A program made the translations under genes and the position numbers. 64,000 nucleotides of DNA from positions 240,652 through 304,651 of the forward strand of contig NZ_RBXP01000014.1 of the NCBI RefSeq assembly GCF_003634965.1. Reading direction: 5' to 3'. The stretch comes from Azonexus fungiphilus. GTDB lineage: Bacteria; Pseudomonadota; Gammaproteobacteria; Burkholderiales; Rhodocyclaceae. The notes below the pieces were generated by a model. It was given only the letters and a program-made list of their open reading frames with translations. It was not told the DNA's origin and made no database searches. This document shows, piece after piece, positions 48,403-56,137 of this stretch. Position 1 is the first letter of the stretch, and each line of letters starts with the position of its first letter.

Positions 48403-49068
48403 TTGCTCTTCATGAACGCTCTAGACGAAGGTCTTGGTTCATCGTCAAATGGAAAGAAGGTGCGCAGCATGGATTGCAGTAATGAAAAATCCGAGGTGCG
48501 TTTTCGGAACGCGCTCGCGGCCCTGCGTGGTGTAATCGAAACGGATATTGGTGATGACGCCGAAACCTCTGTCGAAATGTTTCGGAAAGCCTTGCTGACG
48601 GCCGAGATTCGGGCAGCGATGCAGTTAGATGTTCACACGAAGGGGAGCTGGTCAAGTATTCGTCGCCTATTCAGGGAGGCTAGGGCGGTTGACGCTGTGA
48701 TTGCTTGCTTGGAAAAAACTGGGCGGTTTGACAACAAACAGATTTTGCGTATTCGCAGAGTAAAGTTGTTCAAAGAAACATCTGCTGGCGAAATTGTTAT
48801 CCGGCCGCAACCAATCAGAGAGCCCGTCGCTACTTCGTGGGTGTCTTTGCTGTCGATGTTTGTCGGAGGTTGGGTGTCGTGGGTTTGGTTTGCTGCAGAG
48901 GGCACCCCGAATCTAATCGTAAGCTCTTTCGTATTGGGAACAACATTGGGAGCACTAGCCGGAAAAGTTTTGGACTACTCTTTTCGTTTTGCTGCCATTA
49001 GGAAACAGGTATTGGAAGTCGCGCCATGGATGAAGGAAGGGGTTTGCTTAAAATTAAGCTGTAGGTGA
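48403..49068 (+). CDS. Two-helix membrane protein of the transposon module, copy A
   Basis: The product is about 221 residues, with a soluble N-terminal half and two membrane helices (about 145-165 and 175-195; WVSLLSMFVGGWVSWVWFAA). It ends in FRFAAIRKQVLEVAPWMKEG. The start is uncertain: TTG 48403 has AGGAG seven bases upstream; ATG 48412 and an overlapping GTG 48370 are alternatives. Copy B has the same layout (FRFAKLRSKVLEVAP). Function is unknown; it always follows the XRE gene here. Confidence 0.65.
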   Translation: MLFMNALDEGLGSSSNGKKVRSMDCSNEKSEVRFRNALAALRGVIETDIGDDAETSVEMFRKALLTAEIRAAMQLDVHTKGSWSSIRRLFREARAVDAVIACLEKTGRFDNKQILRIRRVKLFKETSAGEIVIRPQPIREPVATSWVSLLSMFVGGWVSWVWFAAEGTPNLIVSSFVLGTTLGALAGKVLDYSFRFAAIRKQVLEVAPWMKEGVCLKLSCR

Positions 49069-49315
49069 ACAGTTCCGCAGACAGTTCATCGGCCATAGCT
49101 GACCTTCGGCCTTCGACCAGAATCAGGCGACAATATGCCGCTTACCCGCCATTGAGCCCCTAATGGCGGCTTCCCTGAGCAGCGTAGGACGGACCCCGAC
49201 CCGAAGGAAACGCAGGGGAGCAACAAAAGCCGACGCTCAACGGGGAAGTGCGCGGCATCCGCTGAACTCGCAGCAGAGATGTCATTCGCTCACCAGAATC
49301 GGCTTGTGTTCTGGA
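49069..49315. other. Non-coding edge of module A
   Basis: CGGCCATAGCTGAC at 49090-49103 also occurs at the end of module B (54693-54706). An 8-bp hairpin CCGCCATT/AATGGCGG lies at 49146-49169. No gene is supported here. Confidence 0.5.
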
Positions 49316-50638
49316 TCACTCTCCCCGCGCATCTACCAACATGCTCTGGTGGTCATTTATATCGAAATGCAGCCAGTCAGGGAATGCCCCACGCCGAATG
49401 ACCGTCTTGATCAGTTCAGCACAAAGATGACAAGCCTCAGAGATCACCGCGTCAACTCCCATAGAGACCCCTAAAACTGAAATCGGTTTGGTGTCATGAC
49501 TACCTTGATGAACAAGTTTGCTTCGAACGTCATAGGTCTTTGTCAATATGGTTCGGTTCCTCTCTCGCACACCTGAATCACCTCCCAAAAGCCTCACGGC
49601 GCGAACCTTCACCTTGTGCGTCATTTCACTTGTTTGATTGTCCCCGCACAATATTTCGAGCGCGATGGAGACCTCAACAGCTCTATCAGCAGCTTGATGC
49701 CGTAAGAGGGCACGCTTCAACCTATCTGTTGCGATTTTTATCTTCTCCTTTGCGCTTGGAGTCAACGTCTTGAATCGCCTAATGATTTCTATTGCCTCCT
49801 GGGAATTCAGGGCCGGTGGATCTTGTCCAATGAGCTTTGGCAGGATTTCCATTATTTGGCTGCCTCGTGATTGACCCAAGAGAGCCAACTCTAAATCCGG
49901 ATCATCAAAGTTGAACCAATGCGCTACCTGAATGGCAACCCTTGGACCGATCAGCGTTAACAACATTGTGATTTCTGCCACTGACTCGTGAAAACCGGAA
50001 AATTCCCCATCCACTGCGTGGCTTTCCTCCGGGTCACGTAAAAAAGGGGCTACCTGATACGGGACAACGAGTGCCGAAGACGGTGGTTCCCAGATTAAAG
50101 GGGACGAAATAATCCCTGTCTGAAATTGACTATTTTCAATGGCAGCCTTTTGTCTGCTATGAGGGAGCGATTCAAATGGGATAAGACGGACATCCGGCGT
50201 TAGTTGCACCTCTGAGCCAACAGGGACGTTCCACAAAGCGGTGATAAATTTTCCATCTGCTACCTGCGTTGAGAGAACTTTTTGCAGCCAAGATATGCCA
50301 CCACTTGCTGAGCCAGTATCAATGGTGCGTTGCAAAAGCTTAGGTCCCACAAATTTCGGGTAAAAACCGAATCCGCCATTGAGCGTCCTGATTATTTTTA
50401 CTGTGCGCCCCAAAAATCGGGAGTCAGAGGTAATTAGATCCTCTAACCCTGAACTCATTTTGTGAATTACCGTGGAGGCTCGAATAGAAAAGGTTTGCGG
50501 ATCAATGTTCCGAATATCAGACAAACCCAAAGGCGGAGAGCGATATGCCAATGCCTCCTGCAACTTTTCCTCTAAAAAATCCTCCAAAACAACGCCCTTA
50601 GACGCAGGCGTTGTATCCGCACTTGAATGCGATTGCAT
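49316..50638 (-). CDS. Hypothetical protein with HEPN-like C-terminus
   Basis: This 440-residue protein is not recognised as a whole. Its C-terminal third (AVEVSIALEILCG, RNRTILTKTYDVRSKLVHQG) has the pattern of ApeA-type HEPN domains, in which R-x-K-L-V-H forms the possible RNase motif. The gene lies between the two transposon modules and is AT-rich relative to the host, so it is probably cargo. A defence role is an inference. Confidence 0.65.
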   Translation of the reverse strand: MQSHSSADTTPASKGVVLEDFLEEKLQEALAYRSPPLGLSDIRNIDPQTFSIRASTVIHKMSSGLEDLITSDSRFLGRTVKIIRTLNGGFGFYPKFVGPKLLQRTIDTGSASGGISWLQKVLSTQVADGKFITALWNVPVGSEVQLTPDVRLIPFESLPHSRQKAAIENSQFQTGIISSPLIWEPPSSALVVPYQVAPFLRDPEESHAVDGEFSGFHESVAEITMLLTLIGPRVAIQVAHWFNFDDPDLELALLGQSRGSQIMEILPKLIGQDPPALNSQEAIEIIRRFKTLTPSAKEKIKIATDRLKRALLRHQAADRAVEVSIALEILCGDNQTSEMTHKVKVRAVRLLGGDSGVRERNRTILTKTYDVRSKLVHQGSHDTKPISVLGVSMGVDAVISEACHLCAELIKTVIRRGAFPDWLHFDINDHQSMLVDARGE

Positions 50639-51018
50639 GTTCTGACTTCCCCCTGAAAAACTGTTGTCTCCGCCAAGAGCATCTTGGGAATTTTGCCTTC
50701 ATTCCAATGCTTGGCCGCCAATTCACTGTATGTCTTTTATTCTTCACCGGCATTCGTAAAGTATAGATACTGCTCATCCACAATAATTTTTCCCCAGGCA
50801 CTGGGTTGGAATACGTGCTGTCGGCCAGAAGCCGTCACTGCCCCCCCCAATCCGGATAGCCGTCATCCGGGTGAGGCGGTATGCTACCCGCCTGTATGCC
50901 AAATCCGTCGCCTCGACTCGGAAAGATGTCGGCTGCTGCTTTTCCTGTTTGCTATTCTGCGTAGCGCGTAATCTCTGCTCCTAAACAGTAAGTTGCATAC
51001 ACGTTATTAGGCATTCTG
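50639..51018. other. Non-coding stretch with two hairpins
   Basis: The 380 bases upstream of the HEPN-like gene contain two adjacent inverted repeats, CCGGAT/ATCCGG (50852-50870) and AGGCGG/CCGCCT (50874-50893), and an attI1-like stretch at the right edge. No coding region is convincing. Confidence 0.4.
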
Positions 51019-51057
51019 ATGTTACGCAGCAGAACTGTCGCCAGAAAACAAATTTAT
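51016..51057 (+). other. attI1-like sequence with ORF-11-like start
   Basis: From GATGTTACGCAGCAG onward, 34 of 42 bases agree with the class 1 integron attI1 site as recalled. The reading frame from ATG 51019 gives MLRSRTVARKQ, against MLRSRAVALKQ for the ORF-11 peptide of attI1. No integrase gene is nearby, so this would be a relic or a cassette carrying attI1 sequence. Confidence 0.45.
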
Positions 51058-51072
51058 CCGAAGATAGGGCGC

Positions 51073-51690
51073 ATGGACAATTTCAAGCATTTCTCGTTGA
51101 TGTATCTGAACGACTGGTACTGGTGGGATAAGCCGTTTTCGGAGCGGATCTCGTCCAGTGACAAAGACGATAGTCTTGATGCGTTTCACAGTGCGGCGAA
51201 ATACTACAAGGTTACTCGTAACTTCGAAGACGATGGAAACGAAAAGCGCTTGCAGGCGGCGCTTGACCTTGTTCTTTCGGTTGGAGGCCCCCTGACGGAA
51301 GATAATGTATGTCAGCAGGTGTCTGCCTTGGCGGATGCGTTCGAACGAAGATACGGCAAGAACGCCGTTTCCGCGGCTTCGAAGTTTCTGTGGCTTAGGC
51401 ATCGAAGCCCTGTGGTTATTTTCGATAGCAGGGCTGTCGCTTGGCTACGTGCCAACAACTACAAGGTGCCGCATGGAAGCGGGTATCACGAGTATCGGCG
51501 CCAATGGTTGGCGGCATATGCAGATAACGAAGAGAGAATCCGCGTGGCGTGCTCTGGGCTTCCGTCCGTTAAGGATTACACAATGGCGAGCGAGTGGACT
51601 TCCGACGAAGTGGCAGCGATTGCTGGCTCGCGGTGGTTTCAGGAGCGGGTCTTTGATAAGTACCTCTGGTTCAATGCAGCGAGCCGTTAA
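51073..51690 (+). CDS. Hypothetical protein, cassette-like gene
   Basis: The 205-residue soluble protein, MDNFKHFSLMYLNDWYWWDK onward, contains SKFLWLRHRSPVVIFDSRAV, a pattern of unassigned proteins seen in integron cassettes and defence regions. No catalytic motif is evident. It could instead start at ATG 51019 inside the attI1-like site, as a fusion with the ORF-11-like peptide. Function is unknown. Confidence 0.65.
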   Translation: MDNFKHFSLMYLNDWYWWDKPFSERISSSDKDDSLDAFHSAAKYYKVTRNFEDDGNEKRLQAALDLVLSVGGPLTEDNVCQQVSALADAFERRYGKNAVSAASKFLWLRHRSPVVIFDSRAVAWLRANNYKVPHGSGYHEYRRQWLAAYADNEERIRVACSGLPSVKDYTMASEWTSDEVAAIAGSRWFQERVFDKYLWFNAASR

Positions 51691-51756
51691 CAAGTCGATC
51701 CATCGGACGTCAAAAAGGCTAGCGTCTTTTTGCTGCCGCTGAGCATGTCGTTATGA
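51685..51756 (+). other. attC-like recombination site (degenerate)
   Basis: GTTAACAAGTCG begins at the stop codon of the preceding gene, and GCTGAGCATGTCGTTATGA ends the site 70 bases later. A CAAAAAG/CTTTTTG inverted repeat (51711-51717 and 51726-51732) forms the centre. The outer TAAC...GTTA and CGG...CCG pairs fit attC, but the core departs from RYYYAAC/GTTRRRY. Confidence 0.35.
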
Positions 51757-51768
51757 TGAAAGTGCCGT

Positions 51769-52249
51769 ATGCCTAAAAGAACGGACGATAGTAGCGAAGA
51801 TACCTGTGCAGGTCGTCCAATTAAGGCAGCAACGCATCCATTTTCCGTTAATTTTTTGGCGGGTTGTCGAAAGTTCTCTGATTTAGCCAAAGAGACCGAC
51901 GACGGACAAGAGGTAATGATTTACGCTACATCTTGCATCGTGAATGCTGCGTGTTTCTTGGAGGCTAAGCTAAATGAAGAGGTTGCAATAGCGCGGATTT
52001 GCTTTGATGAGAGCTCGTATGAGAGAAAACGCTGGGATGAGGTTAAGGATGGCGAACGACGCCATTCGATTCCTCAAAAATGGAATCAAGTAGCCGCACT
52101 TACGGGCGGCCGTTGTTGGGATTCAGGGGTAGAGCCGTTTCAGTCCTTTGAAACCATCTCATCATTGAGAAACGAACTTGTACATTTCAAGGCTGATCCG
52201 CTTGGTAAAGACGAAGCGCCATCGAGAAAAATAGCCGGTCTTATGCGGT
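51769..52249 (+). pseudogene. Truncated HEPN-like gene
   Basis: About 160 original codons from ATG 51769 encode a helical protein ending in SLRNELVHFKADPLGKDEA, a HEPN-like R-N-x-x-x-H motif. Near 52235-52256 the sequence switches to an ISL3 transposase fragment; the frame continues to a stop at 52320 in unrelated sequence. The 3' end of the gene is therefore lost or replaced. Confidence 0.6.
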
Positions 52250-52660
52250 TGCTACCCGTTCACCGAAATTGCCAGACAGGTTGGCGTGGACGAGAAGACC
52301 GTCCGCGCCATCTTCGCTGAGTACGTGAAGGAACTGGAGAAGGATTTCAAGCGCGAAACCCCGACCATCATTGGGCTGGACGAAATCTACCTCTCCACGC
52401 CACGGGGCATCATCACCAACATTGGTGACCGCTGCCTGGTGGATATGCTGGACAACCGGCGTAAGGTGACCATTGTCGAATTCCTGCGTAGCCTGCCCAA
52501 CCCCGAGAAGATTCAGGCAGCCAGCACTGACATGTACCGGCCTTATCGGGAGGCCATCCAGGAAGTGCTGCCGCACGTCGTTCATGTGGTCGATAAGTAC
52601 CACATCATCCGGATGGGCAACGAGGCATTGGAAGCCGTCCGGCGACGGTTGAAGCGACGC
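52250..52660 (+). pseudogene. ISL3-family transposase fragment
   Basis: The frame reads PFTEIARQVGVDEKTVRAIF, TIIGLDEIYLSTPRGIITNI and HVVHVVDKYHIIRMGNEALE, the HTH and first DDE part of an ISL3 transposase. It lacks both ends and runs straight into a reversed tnsA fragment at KRRIN. No terminal repeats were identified, so this is a remnant. Confidence 0.8.
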
Positions 52661-53106
52661 ATCAATAAATTGGTGTTTGTTTTTTGGGGTTCGCAAAACA
52701 ACTGTTCATCAACAATGAACGCAAATGCTTGCTTGGTCTTCCGAAAGTGCTTGGCGATCGAGAGGTACTTTGGGAGATGTTCCGGATGAAATAGAAATTC
52801 GAGTGGCTTGATTTCGAGGAGCGTCTCGATATCGCCGTGTTCGACCATGAAATCTGCGGTGTATTGACGTTCCACACCCTCATGGTCGAGGTAGGTGCGT
52901 TCTTGTTGGGAATAAACCTTTTTGACGTTCCGGCAGAGCAGCAGGCGTGGAATCGCTAGTTTCTCGTGAGGAGACTCGTATTCAGCCGGATAGGGGGTTA
53001 GCTCCTCAACCTGAAGGCCTCCCGTGGTACGGTGCGGCGAGACTTCAACTAAATTGCGGCTTGGGGCGTTAGTGCCCGCCAGTTTTTTTGCGTGGCGCTT
53101 TTTCAT
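52655..53106 (-). pseudogene. Truncated tnsA, module B
   Basis: The first 148 or so codons match the intact tnsA at 46470-47405 closely (MKKRHAKKLAGTNAPSR against MKKRRARKLEGHNAPSR, and the D...ExK nuclease core retained). Identity stops after TNTNLLMR at about 52655, where the ISL3 fragment begins. The nuclease domain could still be made, but without the TnsB/TnsC-contacting part. Confidence 0.85.
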
Positions 53107-53131
53107 GATTTCTCCAAGGTGAAATCAAAAG

Positions 53132-53161
53132 CATCCAAACGAATATTTTCGTCATTGGATG
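53132..53161. promoter_or_regulatory. Inverted repeat upstream of truncated tnsA, module B
   Basis: CATCCAAACGAA (53132-53143) faces TTCGTCATTGGATG (53148-53161). It is the counterpart of 47431-47462; the outer CATCCAA/TTGGATG arms are better matched here. Confidence 0.5.
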
Positions 53162-53184
53162 TGATTTTTTGGCGACAAAAATCC

Positions 53185-53291
53185 TTGACTTTGCCGATCG
53201 CCTTGGAGATACTTCGTGTGTCTGATTTAATTTTTTCCGTGGCTAACGGGCAAGGCCGGATGAACCGAAAGGTGAGTCCGGTATTTTTTTG
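53185..53291 (+). ncRNA. Candidate small RNA, copy B, with promoter and terminator
   Basis: TTGACT (53185-53190), 17 bases, GATACT (53208-53213), and the terminator stem at 53256-53281 with GAAA loop and a following T run keep the same offsets as copy A. The first few transcribed bases differ, while the 3' half is identical. Confidence 0.6.
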
Positions 53292-53555
53292 TTACATGGT
53301 TTCCTCCTCCTGTTGGAGCCCTGACAGCATCTGACTGAGCATTTGAACGTCGATCAGTTGTCCTGCTTTCAGGCCAAGTGCGACGGCAATCTTGTGGCTT
53401 TGTCCACGCAGGCAGCGTCGCTTCCCTTCAAGAACTTGATAGACGAGGCCGCACGAAAAGCGGTTTTCGCGAGCCCATTCCGCAATGGATATGCCGCTGC
53501 CTTCAATCAAGGAGCGGCATTCTTCAGGAGTGCGGAAGGGGGGAGAAGTGCTCAT
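53292..53555 (-). CDS. BcepMu gp16-like DNA-binding regulator, copy B
   Basis: This 87-residue paralogue of copy A has the same HTH core ISIAEWARENRFSCGLVYQV. N-terminal and C-terminal ends differ (MSTSPPFRTPEEC; GLQQEEETM). It is intact although its neighbouring tnsA is broken, so it may still act in trans on module A. Confidence 0.8.
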   Translation of the reverse strand: MSTSPPFRTPEECRSLIEGSGISIAEWARENRFSCGLVYQVLEGKRRCLRGQSHKIAVALGLKAGQLIDVQMLSQMLSGLQQEEETM

Positions 53556-53620
53556 CGCGCAAAATGCATGCAAATGAGTACACGCTAGCACCCCGTATAG
53601 AAACTGTGCAACATATTTTC

Positions 53621-53636
53621 TATAATCCCTGACATG
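53621..53636 (+). promoter_or_regulatory. Promoter giving a leaderless XRE mRNA, copy B
   Basis: TATAAT (53621-53626) and seven bases precede the ATG at 53634, the same geometry as copy A. No ribosome-binding site is present. Confidence 0.55.
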
Positions 53637-54086
53637 CCTACACAAAATGAAACATTTCTGCCTGGATTTGGTGAGCGTCTCAAGGAAGAGCGAAAGCGCT
53701 TGGGGCTTAGCCAGGATGAGTTCGCCGAGCGCGCTGGCGTAAAGCGTCTTGCCCAGCTCCAGTACGAGAAAGAAGCCCGTGAGCCGAGAACTTCGTACTT
53801 GGCGGCCATCGGAGCGATGGGCGTCAGTCTTTCATATGTGATTTTCGGGAAGAGACCGGCGGAGTCTGTGCTTGGGCCTGAGGCAATCCGAAGGATTGAG
53901 AAGAAGATTTTTGACCTACTTGAAGCCTACGTCGCGGAGCAATGCGGAGGCTATTTGAGTTCCGATGGTCGTTATGTCTTATTCGAGGTGATGCGCTCAC
54001 ACTGCATCCAGGCTGCAAGCAAAGGGCTTGATGCCGAGAGCAACTTGGCCGCATTTTTCCCAAAGAGGGTCCAGGGTAATGAATAG
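53634..54086 (+). CDS. XRE-family HTH regulator, copy B
   Basis: The 150-residue paralogue of copy A has the same start MPTQNETFLPG and HTH (LKEERKRLGLSQDEFAERAG). The C-terminal part (IRRIEKKIFDLLEAYVAEQC) is less conserved. Its stop overlaps the next gene by eight bases. Confidence 0.85.
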   Translation: MPTQNETFLPGFGERLKEERKRLGLSQDEFAERAGVKRLAQLQYEKEAREPRTSYLAAIGAMGVSLSYVIFGKRPAESVLGPEAIRRIEKKIFDLLEAYVAEQCGGYLSSDGRYVLFEVMRSHCIQAASKGLDAESNLAAFFPKRVQGNE

Positions 54087-54675
54087 GAGTAAGGGGACTG
54101 ATTCTTCAGATGAGCATGTGATGCGAGCGTTAAGTCGGATCAGAGAAGCGTTTGAAAACGACTCTCCCGCCAGCGAAGATGAGGCGCTCGGAATTTTGCG
54201 AGAGAAACTGTTCGAGTTTCGGCCGGGTGAAACGTCTGAAAAAGCTTATGGACCAAGTGCCGAGGCAGCTCATCTTGGTGAGCCCCCGAGTAGTGATAAT
54301 CGTGTTGAGGCTGTTTTGGGCTGGCTGAGCGATACGAAGAGGTTCGCGCCAACGGAGATTGAACGCATGCGGCGTATCGGGATTTTTGCGGAAACGTCAG
54401 ATGGACGCGTGGTTGTGCGTGAGCAACCGTTGCAAGAGACTTGGGCATCCGCTCTTGTTGCCGGTGTTGCCTTGCTTACCGGTGCCTGGATTGCCTGGGT
54501 CTGGTTCGGGTCGGAAGGTAATCTGACCGTGATTACAGCTTCATTTTCGATCGGGAGCTTGTTCGGGCTTATTGTAGGAAAAGCGCTGGATAAATCGTTC
54601 CGATTCGCCAAACTTCGCTCAAAAGTGTTGGAGGTGGCGCCTCGTTTTGAGGATGGTGTGGTGGTTCGCCTTTAA
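54079..54675 (+). CDS. Two-helix membrane protein of the transposon module, copy B
   Basis: The 198-residue protein has a soluble acidic N-terminal half, two membrane helices (about 132-150 and 158-178; VAGVALLTGAWIAWVWFGSE) and the terminal FRFAKLRSKVLEVAPRF shared with copy A. ATG 54079 overlaps the XRE stop, which fixes this start better than in copy A. Function is unknown; a phage- or transposon-linked membrane sensor or effector are possibilities. Confidence 0.75.
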   Translation: MNRSKGTDSSDEHVMRALSRIREAFENDSPASEDEALGILREKLFEFRPGETSEKAYGPSAEAAHLGEPPSSDNRVEAVLGWLSDTKRFAPTEIERMRRIGIFAETSDGRVVVREQPLQETWASALVAGVALLTGAWIAWVWFGSEGNLTVITASFSIGSLFGLIVGKALDKSFRFAKLRSKVLEVAPRFEDGVVVRL

Positions 54676-54871
54676 ACCAGAAGGCCGGAGTTCGGCCATA
54701 GCTGACTTTGAAGATGCGCGCAGACTTGGGCTGCAGTGTGCCACTCACCTGCCGCTCAGACAGAAATCGCGCAGTTCTAAACTAACCATCAGGGCATGGT
54801 GAAATGGCCATATAATCCGTTTGGCATATAAATAACAATGCACTCCGATAATCGAGACGAATGAGACTGTG
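54676..54871. other. Edge of module B and upstream region of the RES gene
   Basis: CGGCCATAGCTGAC at 54693-54706 repeats the end of module A. A TATAAT at 54811-54816 is the likely -10 for the RES-VPA1262 pair, 55 bases before the ATG; its -35 is weak. Confidence 0.45.
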
Positions 54872-56137
54872 ATGGGGCACGCTGTCTGCTGGAACTGTTT
54901 TGACGATTCGTATCTGGCGGCCATTGCAAAAAGGAATGGCCGCCAGGTTGCCTGCTCGGTTTGCGGAAACAAAAGACGTAAAGGTTTTACTGTCGAAGAG
55001 CTTGGCAAGGAGCTTGAGCCTGTCATCCGCGAAAATTTTCAGCTTGGCGAGTTTTATCGGAAGTTTTCGAGTGATGAAGATGATCGTGGTCACGAAGAGC
55101 AGGATGGCGACGATCTGAACTATGTTGTCCAAGAGGTACTTGGACAGTATTTCGAGTTTGAAGACGAAATTGTTGATGCGGTAATTGCTGCAGAAGATGT
55201 CTGGCCGCCTGACGGTGACGTTCCTTTTTTCGATACCAATTCGAATTACGTTCATGTCCCCATTCGTGCGGGTAACCTTCACTACCAGTGGAGGTGTCTT
55301 GGCGAGGAATTGAAACATCGACGGCGCTTTTTTTGCGAACAAGCCAACGAACTATTTGGCTGGGTGTTTCAGGGTATCGATAAGGTGGTTTCCCGGCACC
55401 CATTAGCCAAAGGTGCTTCTGTTGTTCGGGAACTGCCCGTCGGGGAAAAAATATATCGGGCGAGAGTGTGTGATGAGCACTCACTGCAACGAATGTTTGA
55501 TTCACCGTTCCGAGAGGTCGGGCCTCCTCCGAAAGAATTTGCCAGTGAAGGTCGAATGAATCCAAAAGGTGTTGTGGTTCTCTACACCGCGCTAGAGAGA
55601 GACACCTGTTTGGCGGAAATACGACCATCAATTGGTCACCGTGTCGTGTCGATTGCTCTCGAGACCATTCGACCACTCAGAATTCTTGATTTTTCGTGGC
55701 TAGCCCATGCGCTGGATAGAAGAAATCAAAGTTACTTCCAGCCTGACCATACGCGTGTGCTCGAGCGGGGCGTGTTCCTGAAGCATTTGAGCTATCTCAT
55801 CTCTCAACCCGTGGTTCCCGGTAAGGAGTATGAATATCTAATCACTCAGGCGATGGGCGAATACTTGACCCATGTTCATCCGGAGCCGTTTGACGGTGTT
55901 ATGTTTGACTCGGTGCAGCAACAGGCGGGGCGGAATATTGTGCTCTTTCCAGATAACTCGCTAATAACGGCAGAAGTGGAGGAACTTTTCGGTGTTAACT
56001 ACGTTTTAGATAGCGTCACCCTCCATTCGATAACAGGCCTAAGCTATTCTCACGATATCGAGGATATTTATGTGGGCGATGGGGGCGAAGTATTGGTTTT
56101 GAATGGACTCGATGATCACGACGAGGATAAGTTGTGA
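54872..56137 (+). CDS. RES-domain protein with N-terminal zinc-ribbon and HEPN/RES-N region
   Basis: The 421-residue protein begins with a CWNCFDD...CSVCGNKRRK zinc-ribbon-like segment, continues with an acidic helical HEPN/RES N-terminal region (about 50-185) and ends with a RES domain (about 190-390). The RES core shows YRARV (195-199) and LYTALERDTCLAEIRP, holding the Arg, Tyr and Glu expected at the NAD-binding site. RES toxins degrade NAD+ in known xre-res pairs. There is no adjacent Xre/MbcA-type antitoxin. Its stop overlaps the next gene by four bases. Confidence 0.78.
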   Translation: MGHAVCWNCFDDSYLAAIAKRNGRQVACSVCGNKRRKGFTVEELGKELEPVIRENFQLGEFYRKFSSDEDDRGHEEQDGDDLNYVVQEVLGQYFEFEDEIVDAVIAAEDVWPPDGDVPFFDTNSNYVHVPIRAGNLHYQWRCLGEELKHRRRFFCEQANELFGWVFQGIDKVVSRHPLAKGASVVRELPVGEKIYRARVCDEHSLQRMFDSPFREVGPPPKEFASEGRMNPKGVVVLYTALERDTCLAEIRPSIGHRVVSIALETIRPLRILDFSWLAHALDRRNQSYFQPDHTRVLERGVFLKHLSYLISQPVVPGKEYEYLITQAMGEYLTHVHPEPFDGVMFDSVQQQAGRNIVLFPDNSLITAEVEELFGVNYVLDSVTLHSITGLSYSHDIEDIYVGDGGEVLVLNGLDDHDEDKL

